NCBI GenBank assembly: GCA_028532855.1
Contig: JAQQAL010000011.1
Coordinates: forward strand, 62,001 to 126,000
Direction: 5' to 3'
DNA from: Candidatus Thalassospirochaeta sargassi
GTDB lineage: Bacteria; Spirochaetota; Spirochaetia; UBA9216
DNA: 64,000 bases
Numbering within the stretch: the stretch's first letter is position 1; the number at the start of each line of letters is the position of its first letter. Positions 42,398 through 51,428 of the stretch are shown here, piece after piece. The notes beneath the pieces were generated by a model. The model did not search any database, was not told the DNA's origin, and saw only the letters and a program-made list of their open reading frames with translations. The position numbers and the translations under genes are program-made.

Positions 42398-44805
42398 TGG
42401 CAGATGATTTATATACCCGATCAAGATACGCACTGCTTACCGGAGACCTGGCGCAGGCGGAAAAACTCTGTCTGCAGCTAGTCGACAGACAGCCTTCAAA
42501 CATTTCAGGGCAGATGTTGCTGGGCAGCATTTATATAAAGGAAGGCAAACTGCAGAGCGCCCAGAAGGTGTTCGAGACACTGACCAACCATGATTCTAAT
42601 AATGCCGAGGCCTGGATTAATGCAGCCCTTGTCTATCAAAAACGTGGAAAACTGAAAACAGCTCTGAACGCTGCTCAGAATGCCTACAAGCTAGCAGGTG
42701 ATCGTGCCGACATTATCTTCAACATCGCTAATATCTACCGGCAGCTTGGCGAACTCTCAAAAGCAGAAGATATCTATAACCTCGCACTCCGCACGCAACC
42801 TGATTTTGTAGCTACCTATAACAACCTGGCTCTTCTTCTTGCCGAAGCCGGAAGAACCGACGAGGCGGAGGATGTGCTCAGGCGAGGGCTTCTGATTGAC
42901 GAAAACAACCCGGGCCTTCATTTCAATCTCGCCAACCTGTACTGCTCAAAAGGCGACTGCGAGAAGGCTGCTGAGGGCTACCGCCGGGCACTCAAAATAA
43001 ACCCGGGCTGGGAAGAATGCCTTCTGCTTCTTGGGGACACCCTGAGGAAAAAGCAGCCCGAAGAAGCGGGAAGGATGTACCGGAAAGCAATGGAGCTCTC
43101 GCCGGACTCTCCCGATGCAAAAAACAAGCTCGGCGAGATCATATTCGAAAGCGGAGATATGCATGAAGCAGAGGTGGCATTTTCAAAGATCGTCACCGAG
43201 AATCCGCTATACACCCCCGCTGCGGTTAATCTAGCAGCAGTTTATCATGAAGGAAACCGGCTATCTGAGGCAGAAAAACTGCTCAGGGAATACCAGACAA
43301 GGGATCCGGACAACCTTGAACTTAGACTCCTACTTGGTACAATCCTGCTTGAAACCGGAAAATACAATGAAGCTTTTACGAACATCAGGTTTGTTCTCGA
43401 CCGCAACCCCAACGAGAGCAGAGCATGGTTCCTGATGGCGAGACAGTTCAGCCTTTCCGGTAAAAAAGACAGGGCACTGAACACCTACCGCAAAGGGCTC
43501 AACATCAATCCTGAAGCCAACGAAGAAAGGCTGCAGCTTGCCCTGCTGTTAAAGAGTCAGAATAAAATTGACGGTGCAGTAACGGAGTGCGAATACATTT
43601 ATAAAGCGGTACCGGAAGAATTTGCCCCCGCCCTACTGCTTGCCGAGCTTTATATCGAAAAGACAGAATACCGAAAGGCCGCGCTAATACTAGAAAAACT
43701 AACCGCAGCAAACCCTGAAGACATCAAACTGCTTCAGATGTATGCCGAAACCGCAAAAAAAGCAGGACTGACAGATAGAGCTCTTCAGGCTGCCGAACAG
43801 CTTGCAGCCGCCCGCAATGAAGAAGATGACGACTTCGATCTCGATGAACTAAATAAAAATCTTAAACTCTACGATGAGATGGCTGTTGAATACGCTAACG
43901 AGTACGGAAACACCTGGAATAAGAACCTCAAGGTTCTTGCAGAAATTATTGACCCAAAACCGCAGATAAAGGCGGAAGGCAACTTTCTCTTTGAAGGACT
44001 TCAGGATATCGCTGGCGAGTATGTTCCTATAATTGATGTGGGCGGAATAGACCCAGTTATTATTTTTGACGAGGACGAAGAGATTCTTACCCTGACTGAC
44101 GAAGATGAGTTCATTCCTCCTCCGGAAGAGGATGAGGAAGAACCTGAGGATGAGATCAATATCGCAAACGCAGCTCCTCCGGCTCAGCCGGGTATACCGT
44201 CAGCGGAATCTGGACAATCCCCCACACCACAGCCGCTGGCCCCGGTTCAACCCATCGACTTCAGCAGTCCCTTGACTATCAAACTGGAAACGGCGCCTAT
44301 TGTGGTTCAGCAGACACCGCCGCCCCCGCCGCCGGAGGAAGAGGAGAGAGAAGAGATCCCAGAGCCTGAACCGGAAGACGACTGGGAAGAACCTGAAGAT
44401 GAGATTATCAGGATCGAACCACTCAATGACGAAAATGATGATGAAGAACCTGACAACCTATTCGGATATCTTGATAAGCTGACATCCTTTCTCCCAGATG
44501 ACAAAAAAGATGAATATATAAACTCGGATACCAGACTTAAACTTGCCGCTTTGAAAAAAAAGCTGGACGGCGATCCCGGTCTGATATCAAAGATACAGGA
44601 CAGCAGGACAGAAGAAGCAGCAAAAGAGTATACCGAACAGCCGGAACCGATAAAATTGACAAAAACCCGTATCGGGAATACTCTGAACTTTATGAGCAGC
44701 CTTACCGAGGCTCTACCGGACGCAAAACTTGCAGAATCATTGGGAGAAAAACTAAAGGGCATTCTCAACCGGCTCGAAACGGTAAAGGACAACGCAGATG
44801 ATTAA
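42397..44805 (+). CDS. Long TPR-repeat scaffold protein with acidic proline-rich linker
   Basis: 802 residues without a signal peptide. Residues about 1-470 are some 13 tandem tetratricopeptide repeats of 34 residues (AEAWINAALVYQKRGKLKTALNAA, FVATYNNLALLLAEAGRTDEAE and similar). About 545-690 is a low-complexity region rich in Glu, Asp and Pro (PPPPPPEEEEREEIPEPE-type). A short helical domain ends the protein. It is a probable cytoplasmic scaffold for protein complexes. The gene overlaps the HDOD gene by 8 bases. The partner is unknown. Confidence 0.8.
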   Translation: MADDLYTRSRYALLTGDLAQAEKLCLQLVDRQPSNISGQMLLGSIYIKEGKLQSAQKVFETLTNHDSNNAEAWINAALVYQKRGKLKTALNAAQNAYKLAGDRADIIFNIANIYRQLGELSKAEDIYNLALRTQPDFVATYNNLALLLAEAGRTDEAEDVLRRGLLIDENNPGLHFNLANLYCSKGDCEKAAEGYRRALKINPGWEECLLLLGDTLRKKQPEEAGRMYRKAMELSPDSPDAKNKLGEIIFESGDMHEAEVAFSKIVTENPLYTPAAVNLAAVYHEGNRLSEAEKLLREYQTRDPDNLELRLLLGTILLETGKYNEAFTNIRFVLDRNPNESRAWFLMARQFSLSGKKDRALNTYRKGLNINPEANEERLQLALLLKSQNKIDGAVTECEYIYKAVPEEFAPALLLAELYIEKTEYRKAALILEKLTAANPEDIKLLQMYAETAKKAGLTDRALQAAEQLAAARNEEDDDFDLDELNKNLKLYDEMAVEYANEYGNTWNKNLKVLAEIIDPKPQIKAEGNFLFEGLQDIAGEYVPIIDVGGIDPVIIFDEDEEILTLTDEDEFIPPPEEDEEEPEDEINIANAAPPAQPGIPSAESGQSPTPQPLAPVQPIDFSSPLTIKLETAPIVVQQTPPPPPPEEEEREEIPEPEPEDDWEEPEDEIIRIEPLNDENDDEEPDNLFGYLDKLTSFLPDDKKDEYINSDTRLKLAALKKKLDGDPGLISKIQDSRTEEAAKEYTEQPEPIKLTKTRIGNTLNFMSSLTEALPDAKLAESLGEKLKGILNRLETVKDNADD

Positions 44806-45652
44806 ATCAATTGAGAAATTCATCGATAAAATGCCGAGCCTGCCGGCGACTGTAAGCCGCGTAATGGAAATATGTGATGACCCGGCAACTTCTCCTGCTG
44901 ATCTGAACCGTGTTGTCGGCCTTGATCCCGTATTGATGGGTAAGGTTATGCAGCTGATAAACTCAGCTTATTACGGAAGACCGAATAAGATTACCTCGCT
45001 TGTAAGGGCTATTATCCTACTGGGTCTCAATACCGTTAAAAATCTGGCATTGAGTACAGCAGTTCTTGGAAACCTCTCATCAGGACATGCGAACGACATC
45101 CTCAATATGGACGGCTTCTGGGAGCATTCGCTTTGTACCGGCGTTATCGCAAAGAAAATCGCGGCGGCATCAAAGATTGATCCCAAGCGGCATGAAGAAT
45201 TTTTCATAGCAGGACTACTCCACGATATCGGTAAAATACCGTTTACAAACTGTTTCCCGCAGGAATATCTCGCTGCAATTTCCAGTTCTGATATGAACAG
45301 AAAACCTCTGCATCAGGTAGAGTCCGAGCTGTTCACCTTTGATCACCAGATAGTTGGTGCCCTTGTAGCCGATCACTGGAAGATTGAAGGTGCTATAAAG
45401 GACGCAATTGAATACCACCACAGGCCGGAAGAATATGAAGGCGAGAACCGCCAGCTTGTTTATGCGGTAGCTATAGCCGATTACCTCTCGCTTTACCTTG
45501 AACGGGGCTTTGCCGGAAACCGGTACCCTGTTGAGCCTTCGGCGTCTATCTACGACAGTCTTGGTGTTTCTTTTGATCAGCTTGAATCAATGAGCAATGA
45601 AATCAAAAACGAAATAGAAAAAGCACGGGTATTTTTGAAAATCTCACAATAG
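44798..45652 (+). CDS. HDOD domain signalling protein
   Basis: 284 residues. The HDOD domain covers about 1-200 (MPSLPATVSRVMEICDDPATS, VMQLINSAYYG, GLNTVKNLALSTAVLG). An HD-like His-Asp pair is kept in FIAGLLHDIGKIPF, and a later His pair in AIEYHHRPEEY. HDOD proteins are signalling adaptors related to HD hydrolases and often linked to chemotaxis or c-di-GMP. The retained HD and HH motifs could allow metal binding. It lies between a TPR scaffold and an MBL-fold gene. Confidence 0.88.
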   Translation: MIKSIEKFIDKMPSLPATVSRVMEICDDPATSPADLNRVVGLDPVLMGKVMQLINSAYYGRPNKITSLVRAIILLGLNTVKNLALSTAVLGNLSSGHANDILNMDGFWEHSLCTGVIAKKIAAASKIDPKRHEEFFIAGLLHDIGKIPFTNCFPQEYLAAISSSDMNRKPLHQVESELFTFDHQIVGALVADHWKIEGAIKDAIEYHHRPEEYEGENRQLVYAVAIADYLSLYLERGFAGNRYPVEPSASIYDSLGVSFDQLESMSNEIKNEIEKARVFLKISQ

Positions 45653-45679
45653 TATGTATATTTAATCCGGAGGCTTATA

Positions 45680-46594
45680 ATGAAGGTTAAATTCTGGGGC
45701 GTCAGAGGCTCCACCCCCTGTCCAGGTCCCGATACTGTAAGAATCGGAGGCAACACCTCCTGTATTGAATTACGATACGGCAATGAAGATGAACTGATCA
45801 TTATCGATGCAGGCTCCGGTATCAGACTCCTGGGAAACCATCTTATGAAAACTGGAACCTGCCCCAAAAAAATTAAGATCTTCCTTACTCATACCCATTC
45901 GGATCATATTATGGGCCTTCCCTACTTTACACCAATCTACATCCCGGGCTATGAAATAGACATCTACGGACCGGTAACCTACGAAGAAGAAGGACTTGAA
46001 AAGATAATATCGGATCAGTTTTCTTACCGATATTTTCCCGTTAAACATTCTGAACTCAGCGCAACCATGTCTTACCATCATCTGCAGCAGACCGAAATGA
46101 CTTTCGGGGATCTCAGCGTTTCAACTCATTATCTTAACCATCCGATTCTAACCCTGGGCTACAGGTTCGAATATGATGGAAAGGCAATCAGTACAGCCTA
46201 TGACACGGAACCCTTTTTCAACCTCTTTCCCGAGGATCCGGAAGATCCGTCATATGATGAATTCGCCGCAGAAGAGGGTAAACTGGCTGCGCAGGAAGCT
46301 AATGATGAGATAAGCGCCTTTGTTGCCGGCTCCGACATCCTCATCCATGACAGTCAGTACATCGACGAAGAACTGCAAACCAGTTATCGCGGGTGGGGCC
46401 ATTCCTCATTTGAGTGGACTATCAAACTTGCCGGCGAAAACAATATCGGGAAGCTTCTTTTCTTCCATCATGCGATGGAACGCTGTGATGATGAACTTGA
46501 AACACTTCTGGAAGGTTATCGAAACAATGAGGCAGCAGCCTATCCGCAGATGGAAATTGATCTTGCGCGAGAGGGTATTGTTGAGGAATGCTGA
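45680..46594 (+). CDS. MBL-fold metallohydrolase
   Basis: 304 residues of the metallo-beta-lactamase superfamily. Motifs visible are the opening GVRGSTPCPGP and GGNTSCIEL, the metal-binding THTHSDHIMGLPYF (H-x-H-x-D-H), a His in STHYLNHP, Asp in AYDTEP and a late His in LLFFHHAMER. This subgroup, starting with a WGVRGS motif, is common in bacteria with signalling genes; its substrate is not established. TCCGGAGGCTTATA precedes the ATG, and a 27-base gap follows the HDOD gene. Confidence 0.88.
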   Translation: MKVKFWGVRGSTPCPGPDTVRIGGNTSCIELRYGNEDELIIIDAGSGIRLLGNHLMKTGTCPKKIKIFLTHTHSDHIMGLPYFTPIYIPGYEIDIYGPVTYEEEGLEKIISDQFSYRYFPVKHSELSATMSYHHLQQTEMTFGDLSVSTHYLNHPILTLGYRFEYDGKAISTAYDTEPFFNLFPEDPEDPSYDEFAAEEGKLAAQEANDEISAFVAGSDILIHDSQYIDEELQTSYRGWGHSSFEWTIKLAGENNIGKLLFFHHAMERCDDELETLLEGYRNNEAAAYPQMEIDLAREGIVEEC

Positions 46595-46608
46595 AAAACC
46601 CTGTTTAG

Positions 46609-47091
46609 TCAGGGAAGAAAGGCTATCTTTTTACCGTCGCCGAATACAAGGCTCTCCCAAGCATCCGTGCTGAACTCTATCCGCACAACAGCACCGGTAG
46701 GCATAAGGATGGCTGTATCGTTACAAAACTGCTGCGCAGCCCAGCTGATACCGTTATTATGTGAAAACAGAAATACATCACTGTATCGATTATCAAGACC
46801 GCGGACGCAGTCGAGAATGTCACCCGGTGACGGCAGATAGAGCTCTTCAGCCTGAAGAATGGACTCTGCGCCGGGAGAACAGCCGGATTCAGCAGCGAAG
46901 ATCTCCGCCGTCTGCATTGCCCTTACTGCGGGGCTGGAGACAATCATGTCCGGGCAGCATCCGCGCTCAGGCAGCCTTACAGCATTCAACCTCGCCTTTT
47001 CGATCCCCTTGGATCTCAGAGGACGTTCGTAATCCCTGTATGCCGCATCATGAACAGCGGCGGCATGACGAACAAGGGTCAGATATTTCAA
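46609..47091 (-). CDS. SixA-like phosphohistidine phosphatase
   Basis: 160 residues of the histidine phosphatase superfamily, SixA branch. The catalytic LVRHAAA lies at the N-terminus (RHA rather than RHG, as in SixA), with PLRSKGIEKARLNA, the SSPAVRAMQTAEIF arginine, and a second His in VFLFSHNNGIS. SixA removes phosphate from His of phosphotransfer or PTS-Ntr proteins. With HPr, a PtsN-like EIIA and many kinases encoded nearby, such a role is plausible. The start is TTG immediately after the GNAT stop codon. Confidence 0.8.
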   Translation of the reverse strand: MKYLTLVRHAAAVHDAAYRDYERPLRSKGIEKARLNAVRLPERGCCPDMIVSSPAVRAMQTAEIFAAESGCSPGAESILQAEELYLPSPGDILDCVRGLDNRYSDVFLFSHNNGISWAAQQFCNDTAILMPTGAVVRIEFSTDAWESLVFGDGKKIAFLP

Positions 47092-47544
47092 CTAGAGAAG
47101 CTCCAGTTTCATCTCTTTTTCGTTTCCGTGAAATTCTCCGGAATCAACAAAACCGAGGGTTTTAAAGAACCGGGATGCATTACCCTTCTCCGGAACATAG
47201 CAGAGGTATATCTCATCGCAGTCAGGAAGCTCATTCAAAAAAGTTATTACCGTTTCCATTGCCTGCCTGCCGTAACCCCGGCCCTGATAATCTTTATCTA
47301 TCATGAGCCGCCAGATTTCATAATGCGGACTGTCGGGATCCAGGTACAGTAACACAAATCCCACGGCAATATTGTCTGCGTAAATGGCTCTCATCCATGA
47401 GAACTTAGAGAAATGCGCCTGTGCAATTGATTTAGCATTATTAGCAATCAGATGCTTCTGTGCATCGGCTACTTCTAAAGATAACACATCGGATAGTGAA
47501 TCTTCTGTAATTTCCTGTAAACTTATTTTTACCTTACCGGACAT
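47092..47544 (-). CDS. GNAT family N-acetyltransferase
   Basis: 150 residues with the GNAT fold. The strand pair IAVGFVLLYLDPD and YEIWRLMIDKDYQGRGYGRQAM contains the acetyl-CoA pyrophosphate-binding motif QGRGYG. The C-terminal segment EKGNASRFFKTLGFVDSGEF is typical of spermidine/diamine-type acetyltransferases (SpeG/Bltd-like). AAGGAGGAATAT precedes the ATG. Directly followed by the SixA-like gene. Confidence 0.88.
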   Translation of the reverse strand: MSGKVKISLQEITEDSLSDVLSLEVADAQKHLIANNAKSIAQAHFSKFSWMRAIYADNIAVGFVLLYLDPDSPHYEIWRLMIDKDYQGRGYGRQAMETVITFLNELPDCDEIYLCYVPEKGNASRFFKTLGFVDSGEFHGNEKEMKLELL

Positions 47545-47601
47545 ATATTCCTCCTTGGTAATTTAGTATTATATCAGTCTCAAAGTTATCGATCATCCCT
47601 T

Positions 47602-48168
47602 TTATTCTCTGCTTTCGAGTTCTTTGAAAATTTCTTCAGGTCTGATGTCAGCTGCCGCAAGCAGAACAAGCATGTGATAAATCAGATCGGCAGCTTCATA
47701 GACAATCTCATCATGATTTTCAGCTAACAGAAGCTCTACAGCTTCTTCACCCGTTTTTTTCTTAATTTTCGAAAGGCCTGAATTAAAAAGGTGGGTTGTA
47801 TAAGAGCCCTCAGGCATTTCGATCTTTCGCTTTTCAATTACTGAATACAATCTGTCGATGATTCCGGCATCACTGTCTGTTGAAACAGCCCCGGGAGCTT
47901 TGGCTGATACCCTGTCAGAGGCTCCCTCCGTCTCCTGTGCGGATTTCGCCGTATCCCCAACAACAACCTCATACCATCCTTCCTTCTCACTGAAACCGCA
48001 CACGGTTCCGGGTATTTCCACCGGCAGAAGGCGCTCTGTTTCGGGGTTAACCGCCCAGATCTGACTGTTTTCTATGCTTTTTTTATAACCCTTTTCGTTT
48101 GTCTGCAGCATTGAAAGAATTCGTCCGTCCGGAGATACCACCGCATAGGGTAAAATTTTACTGTTCAT
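47602..48168 (-). CDS. hisE: Phosphoribosyl-ATP pyrophosphatase with vestigial HisI-like N-terminus
   Basis: 188 residues. The C-terminal about 90 are a clear HisE/MazG-type PRA-PH domain: IIDRLYSVIEKRKIEMPEGSYTTHL, KKKTGEEAVELLLA and VYEAADLIYHMLVLL. It hydrolyses phosphoribosyl-ATP in histidine synthesis. The first about 75 residues resemble HisI only faintly (SMLQTNEKGYKKSIENSQIWAV) and lack its zinc-binding Cys/His set. They are joined by a linker rich in Ala, Ser and Glu. A true HisI must be elsewhere. Immediately downstream of hisA. Confidence 0.78.
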   Translation of the reverse strand: MNSKILPYAVVSPDGRILSMLQTNEKGYKKSIENSQIWAVNPETERLLPVEIPGTVCGFSEKEGWYEVVVGDTAKSAQETEGASDRVSAKAPGAVSTDSDAGIIDRLYSVIEKRKIEMPEGSYTTHLFNSGLSKIKKKTGEEAVELLLAENHDEIVYEAADLIYHMLVLLAAADIRPEEIFKELESRE

Positions 48169-48918
48169 CTACCACTCCATTGATCCTTCATTGCCGGTCT
48201 GGAATTCGGCTATGACCGATGCCGTATCGATACGGCCTTCATATATCGCTTTTCCGGTAATTATACCGGCAATACCGCTTTCACTGCCGACAGCAGCTAC
48301 CTGTTTGAAATCATCTTTGGAACTGATCCCGCCGGAAAGGATTACCGGGAGGCCGGACTCCTTGGCAATTCTGACCGTATTTTCAATATCGGGCCCGCTT
48401 AATGTACCGTCCTTGGCGATATTGGTATAAACTATGCTTATAATACCCATCTCGGCGGATGCTTTCGCAATCCCGGTATCGCTGAGTCCTGAGCCCTTTT
48501 CCCAGCCGCTGACCTTAACCTCTCCGTCAAGGGCGTCAATGCCGGCAATAAAATATTTACCGAACCCGGCAATCCATCCGGCAACAAGGTCAGGGTCTTT
48601 TGCAAGGACGGTACCGGCTATCATTCTGGTGATACCGCAGTCTACAAGCTCTTTTACATCATCGGTAGTTCTAATTCCGCCTCCGGTTTCAACAACAGCT
48701 GAGACCGAATTCCGGATTGACTTTATCACCGAACGGTTGTTGCCGTCACCCCGGGCCGCGTCGAGATCGACAATATGAATACGTTTAGCACCTGCAGCCT
48801 CGAAGGCTTTTGCTGTTTCAACCGGATCATCGTTGTATATTTTTGAGGTATCGTAATCACCCTTGGTCAGGCGGACACATTTTCCGTTTATCAAATCTAT
48901 AGCTGGAATAACAATCAT
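48169..48918 (-). CDS. hisA: ProFAR isomerase HisA
   Basis: A 249-residue TIM barrel. VIPAIDLINGKCVRL has the catalytic Asp (Asp8-like), with AKRIHIVDLDAA and a GGGIRTTDDV phosphate loop. A second Asp is in IVYTNIAKDGTLSGPDIE and a second phosphate site in ILSGGISSKDD. It isomerises ProFAR to PRFAR in histidine biosynthesis. The hisE-like gene follows with no gap. The other his genes are not in this window. Confidence 0.95.
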   Translation of the reverse strand: MIVIPAIDLINGKCVRLTKGDYDTSKIYNDDPVETAKAFEAAGAKRIHIVDLDAARGDGNNRSVIKSIRNSVSAVVETGGGIRTTDDVKELVDCGITRMIAGTVLAKDPDLVAGWIAGFGKYFIAGIDALDGEVKVSGWEKGSGLSDTGIAKASAEMGIISIVYTNIAKDGTLSGPDIENTVRIAKESGLPVILSGGISSKDDFKQVAAVGSESGIAGIITGKAIYEGRIDTASVIAEFQTGNEGSMEW

Positions 48919-48992
48919 AATTAACCTTAAACTATTACACAGATTCAGGCAATATTGATTATAAAGAGTAATTCGTTTAACATAACCTCATT

Positions 48993-49910
48993 ATGAACGC
49001 CAAACCAGATTGCATTGTTTGCTTACTAAATCAGTACCTTAAAATCAGTCGCTTATGCGGGCTTGAAGAAGAAACCATAAAAACCAATTTTTTTGGTACC
49101 CTCGCAGAACTATCTGAACTCAATGAAGAAATGACTCCTCCGGAAATTGCAGCCTACTGTACAAACTCAATAGAGAAGACCTCCGGGGTTTCTGATCCTT
49201 ATAAAGATATCAAGATTCTCAGTAATGAATCTGCCATGGAACTCTACCCGGAGTTGAAACAGCGGGTTTCTGATGCTGAATATCCCTTCGCCGAAGCCCT
49301 GGCCCTGGCTATTGCCGGAAACCTGATAGATTACGGAGCAAAGATTTCGCTTAATCTGCATGATGCACTTGAAGAAATCCTGTCACAGCCCCTTTTTCAG
49401 CATATTGAAGAGGGCGAAGATTTTAACCAGGAACTGTTTCAGCTCAGCAGATTTCATAACGAGCTCAAGTCAGCTGAGAATATAATTTACCTCGGGGACA
49501 ATGCAGGGGAGATTGTCTTTGATAGAATATTTATTGAAACCCTGCTTAAGGAGTTTCCCGACAAGAAGATTACCTTCGTAGTACGCGGCGGACCGGCATT
49601 AAATGATGCTCTGCTTGAGGATACAGCTGATGTAGGCATTGATAAGATAGTCGATGTAATGAGCTCCGGAACAGCAACCGCAGGAACCGTCCTCTCAAAC
49701 TGTTCGGAGGACTTTCTTGATAAACTCTATGCTGCCGATCTTGTTATCTCCAAGGGGCAGGGCAACTATGAAGCCCTGTCAGGACAGGAACTTCCACCAA
49801 CCTGGTTTCTTTTCAGGATTAAATGTGATCTTGTTGCTGAGCATGCCGGCGGTCCGGAAGGCGCTCTCGTCCTTAAGAAGAACAGACTTGTAAAAGAAGC
49901 TGTGATCTGA
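48993..49910 (+). CDS. DUF89/ARMT1-like metal-dependent phosphatase
   Basis: 305 residues of the DUF89 family (AF1104-like subgroup). An N-terminal CIVC Cys pair is in KPDCIVCLLNQYLK. The metal site segment is YLGDNAGEIVFDRIF (Asp, Asn and Glu ligands), followed by ITFVVRGGPALNDAL and LVISKGQGNYEAL. Family members are damage-control phosphatases that remove harmful phosphometabolites. The physiological substrate here is unknown. It is transcribed divergently from hisA. Confidence 0.85.
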   Translation: MNAKPDCIVCLLNQYLKISRLCGLEEETIKTNFFGTLAELSELNEEMTPPEIAAYCTNSIEKTSGVSDPYKDIKILSNESAMELYPELKQRVSDAEYPFAEALALAIAGNLIDYGAKISLNLHDALEEILSQPLFQHIEEGEDFNQELFQLSRFHNELKSAENIIYLGDNAGEIVFDRIFIETLLKEFPDKKITFVVRGGPALNDALLEDTADVGIDKIVDVMSSGTATAGTVLSNCSEDFLDKLYAADLVISKGQGNYEALSGQELPPTWFLFRIKCDLVAEHAGGPEGALVLKKNRLVKEAVI

Positions 49911-49969
49911 AAAATCGCACAAATAGACAAAACTAATTAACTTAAGCTTGCAAAACCTTAACCCGCCTC

Positions 49970-49998
49970 TTGACCTAAGGTTGAAGCTAAAATATCAT
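49970..49998 (+). promoter_or_regulatory. Sigma-70-type promoter of lysA
   Basis: TTGACC at 49970-49975 and TATCAT at 49993-49998 with a 17-base spacer, just upstream of the GGAAGGAG ribosome site. Confidence 0.65.
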
Positions 49999-50018
49999 CA
50001 CTATGGAAGGAGAACAAT

Positions 50019-51272
50019 ATGAGCAGTAAGAAAATTCCGTTTTCAAAAGAACAACTCGATAAAATTATCGAAAAATACCCTACCCCTTTTCACATCTATG
50101 ATGAAAAAGCTATCAGAGAAAACGCACGTGAACTCTATAACCACTTCAGCTGGGTTCCCGGCGGTTTTAAGAATTTCTTTGCTGTCAAAGCATGCCCCAA
50201 CCCCTATATAATGGACATTCTCAAAGAAGAAGGCATGGGAGCCGACTGCTCCTCTTTACCCGAGCTTCTGCTTGCCGATGCAGTTGGAATAAAGGGCAGC
50301 GACATCTTCTTTTCATCAAACGACACCCCTGCGGATGAATATATCAAGGCAAAGGATCTTGACGTAATTATCAACCTCGATGATATCAGTCATATTGACT
50401 ACCTTGAGAAAAACGCAGGAATCCCCGACAGCATCTGTTTCAGATACAATCCCGGTCCACTTAAGGAAGGAAATGTAATAATCGGTAAACCAGAAGAAGC
50501 AAAATACGGATTTACCCGCGAACAGCTCTTTAATGGTTATAAAAGAATGAAAGATAAGGGCGTTAAGCACTTCGGCCTTCACACTATGGTTGCTTCAAAC
50601 GAACTTAACTGGACATATTTTGTAGAGACCGCGGACCTTCTGCTTACCCTCGTTGCAGAGCTTAGCACTGAACTGGACATCACATTTGATTTTATCAATC
50701 TCGGAGGCGGAATCGGTATTCCGTACAAGCCGGAAGACGAAGCTGTAGATCTTGGAAAGGTCAGCGATGGAATCAAAGCGCTGTATGCTGAGAAGATTAA
50801 GGCCGCAGGACTGCCGGACCTCCGGATTGTAATGGAGTCGGGCCGAATGGTGATGGGCCCCTACGGCTACCTTGTAACAAAGGTACTGCACCGGAAGGAC
50901 ACTTACAAGACCTTCATTGGTCTGGATGCCTCAATGGCAAACCTTATGCGGCCCGCTCTCTACGGCGCCTACCATCACATTACTCCCGTCGGCAAGGAGA
51001 ACGCGCCGCTCGCAGGTCCTGTAGACGTAACCGGTTCACTTTGCGAAAATAATGATAAATTTGCCATAGACAGGAACCTGCCCGAGCTTGAAGCGGGTGA
51101 TGTCCTCGTTATTCACGACACCGGAGCCCACGGCTATGCGATGGGCTTCAATTACAACGGCAAACTCCGCAGCGCCGAGCTGCTGCTTAAAGAAGACGGA
51201 AGCGTCGTTCAGATAAGGCGCGCCGAAACTGAAGCAGACTATTTTGCAACCCTGGATTACCCGGGTTTGTAA
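50019..51272 (+). CDS. lysA: Diaminopimelate decarboxylase
   Basis: 417 residues of the fold III PLP decarboxylases. The PLP lysine lies in FFAVKACPNPY and the His in LHTMVASNEL. The glycine-rich phosphate loop is FINLGGGIGIPY, and a later Cys occurs in DVTGSLCENNDKFAIDR, near the active site. VMESGRMVMGPYGYL completes the barrel and the C-terminal domain has IHDTGAHGYAMGFNYNG. It makes lysine from meso-diaminopimelate. Related enzymes act on ornithine or carboxynorspermidine, but the GCLCE-like and GAHGYAMG motifs favour LysA. Monocistronic, ending at a terminator. Confidence 0.88.
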   Translation: MSSKKIPFSKEQLDKIIEKYPTPFHIYDEKAIRENARELYNHFSWVPGGFKNFFAVKACPNPYIMDILKEEGMGADCSSLPELLLADAVGIKGSDIFFSSNDTPADEYIKAKDLDVIINLDDISHIDYLEKNAGIPDSICFRYNPGPLKEGNVIIGKPEEAKYGFTREQLFNGYKRMKDKGVKHFGLHTMVASNELNWTYFVETADLLLTLVAELSTELDITFDFINLGGGIGIPYKPEDEAVDLGKVSDGIKALYAEKIKAAGLPDLRIVMESGRMVMGPYGYLVTKVLHRKDTYKTFIGLDASMANLMRPALYGAYHHITPVGKENAPLAGPVDVTGSLCENNDKFAIDRNLPELEAGDVLVIHDTGAHGYAMGFNYNGKLRSAELLLKEDGSVVQIRRAETEADYFATLDYPGL

Positions 51273-51296
51273 TAAGCCAGCCAATAGATACACAGA

Positions 51297-51337
51297 CCCC
51301 TTTGAAGTAGATACTTTAAGGGGGTTTTTCTTTTTTT
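51297..51337 (+). terminator. Terminator after lysA
   Basis: CCCCTTTGAAGT pairs with ACTTTAAGGGG (51297-51324, one mismatch) and is followed by T-rich TTTTTCTTTTTTT. Confidence 0.88.
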
Positions 51338-51428
51338 GAATAGGTCGGAACACAGCGAGGATTCTTTTCTTGCCAACTGAGGCGCAACATTGTAAACTAA
51401 ATCAATAAACCAACTAAGGATAAAGATA

